Origin: a virus
Strand: one strand, 5' to 3'
DNA length: 28,160 bases
IMG/VR virus record: IMGVR_UViG_3300018080_000492
Span: 1-28,160 of that record
Each line of letters starts with the position of its first letter. The stretch's first letter is position 1. The notes beneath the pieces were generated by a model, which saw only the letters and a list, made by a program, of their open reading frames with translations, ran no database searches and had not been told where the DNA came from. Shown here piece by piece: positions 1 to 7,304 of this stretch. The position numbers were made by a program, and so were the translations under genes.

Positions 1-2
1 AA

Positions 3-986
3 GACGAAAATTCTCTTAGAACATTTTTGAAAGATAATGGAACCTCTATAGCTGATTTAGAGTTAATTCATATGGGGGGTTCTTCTAAGACAGATAGTAC
101 GGTTCCTCTTAAATCTTTAAAGATGATAAAAGAGAAGTTTCCGCATGTTAAGATGACGGCCTTTTATGGGGATGTTTACTATAATCCGTATAATCAAGAA
201 AGATCCCATATTGTTGATGCTACTCACGTTACGAATGGGTCAAACTTATTATCTATTAAAGGGGGGGAAATACTTCCAGCCAAAAGTATGTTTCATTACC
301 CATGTCCTGCCCCAATTGACTCTATATTTAGTAATCAAGATGCTAAGTCTTTTAAGGTAAAAACTAGAGGTAAAAACATTTCAATTTACACTAAAGGTTC
401 TGGGGTTTTTATTGGTAACAGTTATCATGATCCTCGTATAAAATACTTAAAAGAGGTGGCATTGATGCTTAGAAAACATGAGATGAAACTTTGTATCTTT
501 GGGGACAATTGGCCTAATGCCGATAAACTAGGAGACAACGTTGAAGTGTATTACCCATCAAATCCAAGAGATAATATTTTGATCTATAAGAAGCATACTA
601 TTGCTTTTGATGATCCAACTGCTAAAGTTTGTTCCCATGTAAGTATCTTAAAACAGTGTGGCTTGAAACATAAACAATATAAGCATCCACTTTGTACTAA
701 TTATAAGTGTCAGGATTTCACGCCCACTCAGGGATGGTTTTCGAATAGGTCGGTGTTTCCCATGATAGCTAAGATTCCTTATATTGCTGCTAGAAGACAA
801 GGGCAGGAGGAGTTTATTCCCACGCCTTTTTATTTCGAAAATACCTCTGAAATAGAAAATCATATTAATTTTATCTTGAACCCTAACAATAAAGAAAGTG
901 TTCAATCTTCTTTAGAGAAATGTTATTCTTTTGCTAGTAAATACTCTTTTAAATACGTCATAGATCAGCTATTGGGGAAGATATGA
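3..986 (+). CDS. Glycosyltransferase-like protein, GT-B/CgeB type (5' partial)
   Basis: The frame is open from the first bases of the window, so the true start lies upstream; a TTG at 27 is in frame but has no reason to be the start. The visible part looks like the C-terminal half of a GT-B-fold glycosyltransferase of the CgeB/spore-maturation type. It has a strand-turn segment GVFIGNSYHDPRIKYLKEVA, followed by LCIFGDNW, which resembles the nucleotide-sugar half of that fold. Near the end there is a stretch (SVFPMIAKIPYIAARR) where such enzymes carry the R/E-rich donor-binding segment. The stop overlaps the next start as ATGA, so the two genes are translationally coupled. The acceptor is unknown; phage glycosyltransferases modify DNA, host surface sugars or virion proteins. 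The fold call is by motif resemblance only. Confidence 0.5.
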   Translation, partial: DENSLRTFLKDNGTSIADLELIHMGGSSKTDSTVPLKSLKMIKEKFPHVKMTAFYGDVYYNPYNQERSHIVDATHVTNGSNLLSIKGGEILPAKSMFHYPCPAPIDSIFSNQDAKSFKVKTRGKNISIYTKGSGVFIGNSYHDPRIKYLKEVALMLRKHEMKLCIFGDNWPNADKLGDNVEVYYPSNPRDNILIYKKHTIAFDDPTAKVCSHVSILKQCGLKHKQYKHPLCTNYKCQDFTPTQGWFSNRSVFPMIAKIPYIAARRQGQEEFIPTPFYFENTSEIENHINFILNPNNKESVQSSLEKCYSFASKYSFKYVIDQLLGKI

Positions 987-1216
987 AAAAATTAGCATAT
1001 AAACTAGGACAACTCTTGGCCATAAAGCAGGCCGAAAAGTTACCCGAGATTAATGAGGGTGATGAACTGCTAGGTGGTAGATTTAAAAACATGAAAATGA
1101 CTGCTAAGGGATTGAAAAAAGATAAACACAATCAACCTGTGGTTGAGACAAATAAAGGTGATAGGAAAGTTTTTAATTTTAGAATGAAGAAATTGATGGA
1201 TGAGAAAAAAGACTAA
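983..1216 (+). CDS. Small basic protein of unknown function
   Basis: A 77-residue, lysine-rich protein (ends KKLMDEKKD) with no membrane segment or cysteine motif. It starts at an ATG overlapping the preceding stop by four bases (ATGA), which supports it as a real coupled gene. The central segment NEGDELLGGRFKNMKM followed by a short beta-rich tail has the look of a small conserved phage protein, but I do not recognise a family. Its stop codon TAA shares the tetranucleotide CTAA with the stop of the minus-strand protease gene, leaving no room for a terminator between the converging genes. Confidence 0.6.
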   Translation: MKKLAYKLGQLLAIKQAEKLPEINEGDELLGGRFKNMKMTAKGLKKDKHNQPVVETNKGDRKVFNFRMKKLMDEKKD

Positions 1217-2442
1217 AGAAGAGATTTATAAGCGTCTAAAGTTCCGCCAGTAACTGATATTTCCTCTAAGACATCTAGTTTTTGAACACCCTTCATAAGA
1301 CGTTCTTTGACCTCAGAGTAGCTACTACCAGGATATTTACTAAGAATCAGAGCGGCGGCACCACTAACGTAGGGCGTTGCCATTGAAGTTCCTGATAGCT
1401 CCTTGTAGTTATTACCAATCACTGAACTGTAGATGTCTAAACCGGGAGCAAATAGATCTACGGTTTCTTTACCATAATTACTAAAGTAAGCTTTTCCGCC
1501 CTCAGGATTAAGAGCACCTACGGCCACAACATTCTCTACATCGTAAGTAGCAGGGTAAGTAGGTCTTTCATCGTTATCCCCGTAACTGTTACCAGCGGCC
1601 GCGATAAAGATAACGCCTTTACTTTCAGCGTACTTAACAGCATCGCCAAGAGCTTCATTATACATGGTAGTTCCCCAACTATTGGATAGAACTTTAGCAC
1701 CATTATTTACGGCATATTCTATACCTTGGATTCCGCCTTCCAGCGTTCCTCCTCCCCAACGAGTTAAGAACTTTATGGCCATAACTTTAACATTAGGAGC
1801 AATTCCGTATAGCTTAGGATGATTAGCAGCTATAATTCCTGCGCAGTGAGTACCGTGCATATTGTCATCTAATGGATCTGAGTCTGAGTTAGCGAAATCG
1901 TAGCCATATATGTCATCTACATACCCATTTTCGTCGTCATCGATTTCGTTTCCTGGGATCTCACCTTTATTGACCCACATATTATTTTTAAGAGCTTCGT
2001 GGTTGTAATCGATTCCGGTATCTATAACGGCGACCACTACATCGGCGGCACCTTTAGTTATGGCCCAAGCTTTTTCTGCTTGGACACCGTAATTTGAAGT
2101 TAGGGCCCATTGTTGTGATGGAATAGTTGTCATTGCTTGTACTGTTCCATTTGGCTCAACGTATTTGAATTCTACTTTTGACTTTAGAAGCTTTAGGTCC
2201 TCCTTGTTGACCTTGATAGTGTAAGCGTTAATCCCTTTTAAATGGGACTTAATAATTCGGTTACTATTTCCTTTCTCACTAAAGAAATTAAAGAAATAAT
2301 TACTTTGTTTGTTCTCTGATAACTTCACTATGTACTCATCCTGAGTACTAGGGGTAGGAACTGGAACTACTGCCTTGGCCAGAGAAACGATTCCGAGAAA
2401 AGCAAAATAGAAAGCAAACAAAAGATAAATTCGTATAATCAT
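1213..2442 (-). CDS. Secreted subtilisin-family serine protease (peptidase S8) with propeptide
   Basis: A complete S8 protease of 409 residues. Order: signal peptide (hydrophobic residues 5-20, signal peptidase I-type site AKA at 22-24), inhibitor-like propeptide (about 35-105, I9-like, YIVKL at its start), then the catalytic domain. Triad residues, numbered from the chosen start: Asp141 (AVIDTG), His196 (HGTHCAG), Ser353 (GTSMATP); oxyanion Asn285 (AAGNS). An Asp-rich loop DDDENGYVDD (about 169-178) looks like a calcium site. I chose the ATG at 2442 because GGAGG lies 5 bases upstream; the in-frame ATG at 2454 lies just upstream of that ribosome binding site. The gene runs against the structural operon and has its own promoter (2461-2489), so it behaves as an independently expressed accessory gene beside the lysis genes. 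Substrate unknown. Confidence 0.95.
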   Translation of the reverse strand: MIIRIYLLFAFYFAFLGIVSLAKAVVPVPTPSTQDEYIVKLSENKQSNYFFNFFSEKGNSNRIIKSHLKGINAYTIKVNKEDLKLLKSKVEFKYVEPNGTVQAMTTIPSQQWALTSNYGVQAEKAWAITKGAADVVVAVIDTGIDYNHEALKNNMWVNKGEIPGNEIDDDENGYVDDIYGYDFANSDSDPLDDNMHGTHCAGIIAANHPKLYGIAPNVKVMAIKFLTRWGGGTLEGGIQGIEYAVNNGAKVLSNSWGTTMYNEALGDAVKYAESKGVIFIAAAGNSYGDNDERPTYPATYDVENVVAVGALNPEGGKAYFSNYGKETVDLFAPGLDIYSSVIGNNYKELSGTSMATPYVSGAAALILSKYPGSSYSEVKERLMKGVQKLDVLEEISVTGGTLDAYKSLL

Positions 2443-2460
2443 AAACACCTCCATGCTTTT

Positions 2461-2489
2461 ATTATGATGGAATGGTGAGCAAAAAACAA
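2461..2489 (-). promoter_or_regulatory. Sigma-70-type promoter for the protease gene
   Basis: On the minus strand, TTGTTT (2489-2484) and CATAAT (2466-2461) are separated by exactly 17 bases. Transcription would start near 2454, giving a leader of about a dozen bases that holds the GGAGG ribosome binding site and ends at the ATG at 2442. The short leader agrees with the chosen start codon. Promoter assignment is by consensus match only. Confidence 0.5.
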
Positions 2490-2521
2490 AATTTCAGTAA
2501 CTTGTGTAACTATTTGTTAGA

Positions 2522-2533
2522 TTCGGTATAATT
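2522..2533 (+). promoter_or_regulatory. TTCGGTATAATT box, candidate -10 region
   Basis: The 12-mer TTCGGTATAATT contains a perfect TATAAT (2527-2532) 41 bases before the start at 2573, with no good -35 hexamer at 16-18 bases. The identical 12-mer occurs on the minus strand at 8521-8532, about 45 bases before the metallophosphoesterase start. It could be recognised by host polymerase or by the phage sigma factor encoded at 21389. Confidence 0.4.
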
Positions 2534-2572
2534 GAATATTATGGAACAGTAACCATTTAGCAGGAGTGAGGG

Positions 2573-2836
2573 ATGATTGATTTTTCCGGTATTATATTAT
2601 TGTTAGTTATGGCCGTGATGGGATTGACGGTAGTTGTGTGTGTGGCCATTTATTATGGGTTTGATTTTAAGTTTAAGTCGCTACATTTGACTATTAAATC
2701 GGGTAGGTTGGCATTTGAAAGAAGCAGAATAGAGAAAGAAATTGCGGAAGACAAGATATTGTTTGAAGACGATTGGGATAATGAGTTGGAAGACGATGAT
2801 ACTGATAAGGAAAAAGACAAGAAGACTTATCATTAA
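2573..2836 (+). CDS. Small single-TM protein next to the endolysin, possible holin
   Basis: An 87-residue protein with one strong membrane segment (about residues 6-29, ILLLVMAVMGLTVVVCVAIY) followed by a basic stretch and a highly acidic tail. The ribosome binding site AGGAG lies 6 bases before the ATG. It is the first gene after the divergent protease and is followed after 20 bases by the amidase gene. In phages a small membrane protein directly before the endolysin is often the holin or antiholin. Only the size, the membrane segment and the position support this; the sequence matches no holin family I recognise, and an unrelated membrane role is equally possible. Confidence 0.6.
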   Translation: MIDFSGIILLLVMAVMGLTVVVCVAIYYGFDFKFKSLHLTIKSGRLAFERSRIEKEIAEDKILFEDDWDNELEDDDTDKEKDKKTYH

Positions 2837-2856
2837 AATTTGATCAGGATATAAGT

Positions 2857-3690
2857 ATGGATTTTATAAGATTTAAAGAACATAAAGCACGATATAGATT
2901 TTGCCCTTTTGCTGAAAGAGCACCTTCCATAACTATGACTGTTCAAGGGGAATACCCAGATAAATACCCACAAGGAGCGGTGATACATTACACCGCAGGT
3001 CGTTTTAAAAAAGGGAAAGAGGACGCTTTAAATACGTTATCTTATGCAGAAGGAAGGGCCTTATGTTTTTTTTGTATTGCTAGTGATGGGACTATTTACC
3101 AACAGTTCTCTCTTAAACACTGGGGGTACCACGCAGGTTCCAGTAAGTATAACGGTATGGGCGATGGCCTTTCTAGTAAATTGGTAGGAATTGAAGTTTG
3201 TAACGCAGGTAAGGTTACAAAAGTAGGAGATGGTATTTATAAATCTTGGTTTGGCGAGGTATACCGAGAAGATGAGGTGCGGAAAGTAGACGAGGTCTAC
3301 TACACTAAATTTACAAAAGAGCAAGAAGAATCGCTATCTAAATTAATTTTATGGTTGAAATGGAATAACCCTGAAGTATTTTGCTTAGATTATATACTTG
3401 GTCATAATGAGATATCTTCTCATAAAATTGATCCAGGAGGGAGCTTATCTATGACAATGACTCAGTATCGTAAACATCTCCAAGAATTCTATGAAGAAAT
3501 GGTACCTCAAGAACCTGAGATTATATTCTCGAACGAACATATTCCAGGCGTAGATGCCCTTCAACTCCTCATAAATGAATTATTTAATTTTCAATTAACG
3601 TTAGACGGAGTACCGGGGTATAAAACTTCTGCGGCGTTTAAAGCGGTGTTCGGTAGGTATTTAATTGGGGACCCTAGAGAAGAAGCTTAA
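2857..3690 (+). CDS. Endolysin: N-acetylmuramoyl-L-alanine amidase (Amidase_2) with C-terminal wall-binding repeat
   Basis: A 277-residue zinc amidase that would cut the bond between muramic acid and L-Ala in peptidoglycan at the end of infection. The catalytic domain spans about 20-210. Likely zinc ligands are His44 (VIHYTAG), His183 (LGHNEIS) and Asp192 (IDPGG), the spacing seen in AmpD-like amidases; HWGYHAG (88-94) and GIEVCN (111-116) are further family signatures. The C-terminal segment 230-268 (VDALQLLINEL, then DGVPGYKTSAAF) resembles a peptidoglycan-binding repeat (PG_binding_1 type: LQ, DGV-G-T-A). There is no signal peptide, so release would need a holin, for which the gene just upstream is the candidate. 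Family assignment is firm; the binding-domain call is moderate. Confidence 0.9.
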   Translation: MDFIRFKEHKARYRFCPFAERAPSITMTVQGEYPDKYPQGAVIHYTAGRFKKGKEDALNTLSYAEGRALCFFCIASDGTIYQQFSLKHWGYHAGSSKYNGMGDGLSSKLVGIEVCNAGKVTKVGDGIYKSWFGEVYREDEVRKVDEVYYTKFTKEQEESLSKLILWLKWNNPEVFCLDYILGHNEISSHKIDPGGSLSMTMTQYRKHLQEFYEEMVPQEPEIIFSNEHIPGVDALQLLINELFNFQLTLDGVPGYKTSAAFKAVFGRYLIGDPREEA

Positions 3691-3711
3691 TTCCTATTTT
3701 TTTATTTCAAA

Positions 3712-3740
3712 TTGACATATCTAATCGATCTTTATATTGT
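3712..3740 (+). promoter_or_regulatory. Candidate sigma-70 promoter before the chaperone operon
   Basis: A perfect TTGACA (3712-3717) is followed after 17 bases by TATTGT (3735-3740), or after 15 bases by the better hexamer TATATT (3733-3738). It lies in a 91-base gap between the endolysin and the zinc-ribbon gene, about 40 bases before the start at 3782. No hairpin plus U-run terminator was seen in the same gap. Confidence 0.45.
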
Positions 3741-3781
3741 TACTTACTATTAAGTAAAGCCTGTTAACTTGGGAGATATTC

Positions 3782-4099
3782 ATGTTAAAGAATCAGCAAC
3801 TAGAGAAAGATGTTCGTAAGATGTTACAACAGACACAGAATTCCTACCAGCTCAAACCTGAAGACATTATTATTTGTAATAGTTGTGGGGGAGAGTTGTT
3901 TGTCTCTCCTATACGTTTGGCAAAAACTAAAATTGATCTTCAAGGTGAAGTTATAGGGATGGTTAAGGAACAGCCTCGGGCATTTTGTTTTGAATGCAAA
4001 ACGGAGCTATCGAATGATGCTAAAGAGATTAAAGCAAAAAAAGATTTAAAAGAGGATGCTTTTATAGAAGAAAAGGGAGAGAACGATGTCGCAGAATAA
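3782..4099 (+). CDS. Small zinc-ribbon protein, function unknown
   Basis: A 105-residue protein with two Cys pairs, Cys32/Cys35 (CNSC) and Cys69/Cys72 (CFEC), separated by a beta-rich segment: a typical zinc ribbon. N-terminal residues 1-25 look helical and the C-terminal third is charged (KK/EE rich). GGGAG lies 6 bases before the ATG. Its end overlaps the start of the next gene by 14 bases, so it is probably translated together with the candidate tail chaperone. Zinc ribbons of this size in phages occur in transcription regulators and in assembly factors; nothing in the sequence decides between these. Confidence 0.7.
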   Translation: MLKNQQLEKDVRKMLQQTQNSYQLKPEDIIICNSCGGELFVSPIRLAKTKIDLQGEVIGMVKEQPRAFCFECKTELSNDAKEIKAKKDLKEDAFIEEKGENDVAE

Positions 4100-4814
4100 T
4101 GATTTAGATCTGTCCTCAACAAAAAAAGCATTTGATTCTTTTTTTAGTAAGGATGCGCTTAAGTCGGAAAATAGCCCCAGTACTAATCAAGGTAAAAACG
4201 TAGATCTGAATCCCGTAGATAGAGTTATGCAGCAGGTTGAGGCGCAAAAGAAGCCGCCGAATTCTGGAAAACAGATTCATAAGATAAATGCCGATAGTGA
4301 CAGCAATGATATTGAATCTATGTCAGTGGAGGATGCTAAGAGTATTCTTAACCAGAGAAAAACTTTTGATGAGATGTTAAAGGATTTTGATGTTAAGTAC
4401 TCTGACTTATTTTCAATTATAGACGCTTTCTTAGAGAGGGGTACTTATGAGAAGAAATATTCTATTAAGAATTTTCACTTCGTTCTCCGGGCAAAAAAGG
4501 TTCACTCCATTGACACAATAAATGATGATTTAGATGGAGCAAAGTTCACATTACCTTCCGCTGCGGAACAATTGATTCTAGAGAGAAATCTGGCAGCCAG
4601 CTTATGTTATTTTAAGTTAGGAGAAAGTCCGGCCAGAATATTTAATCATGACAGTGAAGAAGATGACAGGGCAGTACTAGAGTTTATTAGGAAAGAAGTT
4701 TCTTCCCCTATTTATCGTATAATGTGTTCTAAGTTAGCTAAGTTTGAGGTATTGGTTACCCTAGCTACTAGAGAGGAGGCGTTAGACCATTTTTTGGAAC
4801 ACACACAGGATTAG
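4086..4814 (+). CDS. Candidate tail assembly chaperone, upstream (G-like) part
   Basis: A 242-residue protein. Residues 1-85 are polar and look disordered; residues about 85-240 look folded and mostly helical. No enzyme motif is visible. The reason to suspect a tail assembly chaperone is structural: the gene ends with a canonical -1 slippery heptamer T TTT TTG (4790-4796) six codons before its stop, and the -1 frame is open from there through the next gene. This is the arrangement of the lambda G/GT pair and of many tail phages, upstream of the tape measure gene. Here a large tape-measure candidate starts at 11596 with accessory genes between. I do not recognise the sequence family itself. 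Confidence 0.6.
   Translation: MSQNNDLDLSSTKKAFDSFFSKDALKSENSPSTNQGKNVDLNPVDRVMQQVEAQKKPPNSGKQIHKINADSDSNDIESMSVEDAKSILNQRKTFDEMLKDFDVKYSDLFSIIDAFLERGTYEKKYSIKNFHFVLRAKKVHSIDTINDDLDGAKFTLPSAAEQLILERNLAASLCYFKLGESPARIFNHDSEEDDRAVLEFIRKEVSSPIYRIMCSKLAKFEVLVTLATREEALDHFLEHTQD
4790..4796 (+). other. Predicted -1 programmed frameshift site T TTT TTG
   Basis: In the zero frame the codons are CAT TTT TTG, so the heptamer T TTT TTG has the X XXY YYZ form that lets both tRNAs re-pair one base back. After the shift, reading continues GTHTGLGRV and then into the 89-residue downstream frame without a stop. The fused product would be 237 + 98 = 335 residues. The -1 frame opens only at 4772, just before the site. 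Confidence 0.6.
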
Positions 4815-4822
4815 GAAGGGTA

Positions 4823-5092
4823 TTGCAGTATAGAGCTGGTTTGAAGCTTAGTCCTGTGGATTCGATACAAGATAGATTGATGACCAAGTTGTTGATGAAC
4901 GAGAGGCATGTGGAATTATTAAAGCTAGTGATCCACTTGCTTAAAGACACTAAGAAAGCAGGTAAAGTACCTGATATTTTAGAGGAAGTTCAACAGAGGT
5001 TGTTAGGTAGAGAGCAAGAATATTTTTATAATAAAGCTAAGAAAATTATGGAATTATCTGGGGTACTTGATGAGGCCTCGAAATTTTTATAG
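4823..5092 (+). CDS. Downstream (T-like) part of the candidate tail chaperone pair
   Basis: A helical, charged 89-residue frame following the 4086 gene. As a free gene it would have to start at a TTG (4823) only 3-4 bases after AGGAAGGG, a weak arrangement. Read by a -1 shift at 4790-4796 it is entered nine codons earlier (from 4796), with sensible residues GTHTGLGRV bridging the two parts. I therefore think its main expression is as the C-terminal 98 residues of a 335-residue fusion. In the lambda-like scheme, this extension binds the tape measure. A separate TTG-started protein remains possible. Confidence 0.6.
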   Translation: MQYRAGLKLSPVDSIQDRLMTKLLMNERHVELLKLVIHLLKDTKKAGKVPDILEEVQQRLLGREQEYFYNKAKKIMELSGVLDEASKFL

Positions 5093-5101
5093 GAGATTAA
5101 A

Positions 5102-5533
5102 ATGAACGATGAAAGACAAGAAGAAGTTGGCACTGATAACCAACAAGAACTAAGTAATGAAGCGGAAGAAACTAAGGAGGAAATTTTATCGGAAGAGGAC
5201 ATTCTTAGAAAGAAACAAGAATTTGAGTCTCAAATGAAAGACGCTCCTATTATTGAGCAGGATGTGGGAAAAGTAGTAGTAGAAAAGAGTGCTGATGCTT
5301 TAAAGAAGGCCGCATATTATGTAGTATTTGCGCCAAAGGATCATGAAGCTGATAAAATAAATCAGGCCATAAAGAGTGTTCATATTGCTCGTTTTGAAAC
5401 TCGTACTCAATTAAAAAGTGTTATTAAATCCTTAGATGATAGTGGTTTTAAAATGATTGACATTATTAGAGGTCGTCCTCTTTCATTTGAGATAAAGATA
5501 AAAACAGTTAGTGAAATTAACATTGGACAATAG
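5102..5533 (+). CDS. Acidic N-terminus protein of unknown function
   Basis: A 143-residue protein. Residues 1-55 are very acidic and probably disordered (EE/KE-rich); residues 60-143 alternate helix and strand with a basic end. The start ATG follows AGGAG closely, 9 bases after the preceding stop, in the same transcription unit as the candidate chaperone pair. I do not recognise a family. Its place between the tail chaperone and other small genes suggests a virion assembly factor, but that rests on position alone. Confidence 0.6.
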   Translation: MNDERQEEVGTDNQQELSNEAEETKEEILSEEDILRKKQEFESQMKDAPIIEQDVGKVVVEKSADALKKAAYYVVFAPKDHEADKINQAIKSVHIARFETRTQLKSVIKSLDDSGFKMIDIIRGRPLSFEIKIKTVSEINIGQ

Positions 5534-5542
5534 GAGAGGTAG

Positions 5543-5947
5543 ATGCCTTTATTACAAAAAGCTGAAACAAAAAAAGATGCTAAATGGGTTCCCATTAAGC
5601 ATAGTATGAAAAAAATAACTAGTCGTGATGTTTATGTTCTAGGACATCCTGATGTTAAAATGCCTGCGGTTGTGTCTAGCTCAACAATTAAAGGGGTTAA
5701 GGCACGATTAGTTAAGTTAAAAAAAGTAACCAATGCAGGTCCACCTAAAACGGATTACCAAGAAAAAGATTTAGAGGTGATTAACGAATGGGAATTTGAT
5801 AAAGATAATCAAACAAAGCCTATTTATTTTTCAAACCCTGAACAGGTAGACTCTGATTTTTGGGTTGAAATGAAGAATGAGAGCACTAGTTCGGATGCGG
5901 CCGTAAATGCTCTAGTTCATGGCATGATCCGAAGTAAAAATATTTAA
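5543..5947 (+). CDS. Protein of unknown function in the tail assembly region
   Basis: A 134-residue basic protein that starts 9 bases after the previous stop, with AGGAGAGG upstream of the ATG. The N-terminal part is Lys-rich (MPLLQKAETKKDAKWVP), the middle is strand-rich, and the end is a short helix. No cysteine pairs, membrane segment or catalytic motif are visible. The spacing and strong ribosome binding site show that it is a real member of the operon. No function can be given from sequence. Confidence 0.6.
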   Translation: MPLLQKAETKKDAKWVPIKHSMKKITSRDVYVLGHPDVKMPAVVSSSTIKGVKARLVKLKKVTNAGPPKTDYQEKDLEVINEWEFDKDNQTKPIYFSNPEQVDSDFWVEMKNESTSSDAAVNALVHGMIRSKNI

Positions 5948-5960
5948 ACCATAGATTATA

Positions 5961-6548
5961 ATGGTGAAATCAACTAAGTTTATCTCGTTATGTGGTCCGT
6001 TACGGTCGTTTCAAGTAGCGGACTACATCTCCCTGTATTTAAATATTCCATGTATTAATGGAGTTGGTTATGACGACCGTCAACTTCATTTAGAGGCGGT
6101 CATATCTTCTTATACTGATGAAAAAGATTATGAAGAAGCCGCATTACTTAGCTTAGTAAAAGATACAATTCACCTGAGGCAAACTGTAGGTATTTCCCTT
6201 GTTAAGAATCCTAAGGGGGTTATGATGCCCGCTAACTTCATTGATACGATAGCGTCTTATAGTGTATTAACGCCTCATTTATCGGTTAAAGAAATGATTG
6301 ATATCTCTAAAAATATTTCTTTATTTAAAATGGTTCCTCATAAAATTATTTATATGTATAATAAACCAGACGTCCCTAGTATTTTTAATACAAAGTTAGA
6401 TAAGCAATACTTGACTATATTTAAGATATTAGAAATGCTGCCGGTTAGGTCAAAGGTATTTAAGTACGAAGTAGATGTTTTAAAAGAGTCATCGGAAGCG
6501 GCGGTAGATATATTAAAACTTATTGGAGAATATAATGAGGAAGATTGA
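5961..6548 (+). CDS. Deoxynucleoside-kinase-like P-loop-fold protein lacking the Walker A lysine
   Basis: A 195-residue protein that resembles deoxynucleoside kinases in layout: a first strand and loop at residues 7-16 (FISLCGPLRS), a mid-section with an acidic residue before a hydrophobic helix (FIDTIASYSVL), then KIIYMYNKPDV, where dNK proteins have the strand and lid start (pdliIYLdapP). The loop at 12-17 is GPLRSF instead of GxxxxGK(S/T), so the phosphate-binding lysine is missing. If the fold call is right, the protein has probably lost kinase activity and serves another role. There is no clear ribosome binding site before its ATG. It ends just inside the following glycosyltransferase gene (14 bases overlap). 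Fold assignment is tentative. Confidence 0.4.
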   Translation: MVKSTKFISLCGPLRSFQVADYISLYLNIPCINGVGYDDRQLHLEAVISSYTDEKDYEEAALLSLVKDTIHLRQTVGISLVKNPKGVMMPANFIDTIASYSVLTPHLSVKEMIDISKNISLFKMVPHKIIYMYNKPDVPSIFNTKLDKQYLTIFKILEMLPVRSKVFKYEVDVLKESSEAAVDILKLIGEYNEED

Positions 6549-7284
6549 TATTTTGTTTTTAACGTGGAACCGTTTAGAATTAAATAAAAGGAGTCTCCCT
6601 AATTTGTTAGACTCGGACCCTGATGTAGATTTTAGGGTACACGTTTATGATAATAATTCTACTGACGGAACGGTTGAATACCTAAAATCTTTAGATCATC
6701 CAAAGATCGGTAGTATTACGTTTAACGATAAAAACTTAGGTATTTCTCCAGTAACAAATACTTTTTGGGGAAAGACGGACGCTGAGATAATTGGTAAAAT
6801 AGATAACGATATAATGGTTCCTAAGGGGTGGGTTTCTAAAGTACTTCTTAGATTAGAAAATGCTCAAGAAGAAAATATTGGGCCTGTGACTCTTTACCAT
6901 TGGATTAAAGAATGGGCAGATGACATATTATTGGATAAGTGCCCTATTGTAACTTTAAAGAACGGGTCAAAATTAATTAGGTCTACTCATACAGGTGGTA
7001 ATTATTTGATGCACCGTTATTTATTGGATAAACTAGGAAAAGTTCCTGAACAATTTGGGATGAAAGGTGGGTTTTCTAGGTGGCAATATCAGGCCAGTGG
7101 TCGGGAGTTAATTTGTGGGTATATTTATCCATTGGACTTTTTTGAGCAGCCTGCTTTTGAAGAATCGTGGGTAGAATATTGTAAAGGGGAACTTTCTCCG
7201 GGATCTAAGGCCGCAATGGAAAAAGAGAGAAAGGAAGCAAAACATCTATTAGAAATACCCTTTTATCTGTATAATAAGAAATAG
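6535..7284 (+). CDS. GT-A glycosyltransferase (family 2-like)
   Basis: A 249-residue GT-A enzyme. It opens with a Rossmann-like strand DILFLTWNR, followed by VHVYDNNSTDGTVEYL, the classic family 2 nucleotide-sugar binding stretch, and then IDNDI (Asp90-Asn91-Asp92), equivalent to the metal-binding DxD. The length matches single-domain family 2 enzymes. I start it at the ATG at 6535, with GGAG 6 bases upstream; an in-frame TTG at 6523 overlaps that ribosome binding site. It overlaps the kinase-like gene by 14 bases. With the GT-B-like gene at the window start this makes two glycosyltransferases near the tail genes. A virion or host-surface sugar target is plausible, but the acceptor is unknown. 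Confidence 0.8.
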   Translation: MRKIDILFLTWNRLELNKRSLPNLLDSDPDVDFRVHVYDNNSTDGTVEYLKSLDHPKIGSITFNDKNLGISPVTNTFWGKTDAEIIGKIDNDIMVPKGWVSKVLLRLENAQEENIGPVTLYHWIKEWADDILLDKCPIVTLKNGSKLIRSTHTGGNYLMHRYLLDKLGKVPEQFGMKGGFSRWQYQASGRELICGYIYPLDFFEQPAFEESWVEYCKGELSPGSKAAMEKERKEAKHLLEIPFYLYNKK

Positions 7285-7304
7285 ATAAATATAAGGAAGG
7301 GCGT

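Noticed and set aside
2443-2454. Four-residue upstream start of the protease
   Set aside because: That ATG lies just upstream of the GGAGG that serves the ATG at 2442, and almost at the predicted transcription start.
3691-3781. Terminator after the endolysin gene
   Set aside because: The T-run at about 3698-3705 is not preceded by a GC-rich hairpin.
4121-4127. A second slippery heptamer (A AAA AAA) near the start of the candidate chaperone gene
   Set aside because: A -1 shift there meets TGA at 4133 after two codons, giving a product of about 16 residues, so it has no evident use.
5961-7284. DNA hypermodification cluster (kinase-like gene plus glycosyltransferase)
   Set aside because: The kinase-like protein lacks its phosphate-binding lysine, and no hydroxymethylase, thymidylate-synthase-like or modified-base gene is present in the window.
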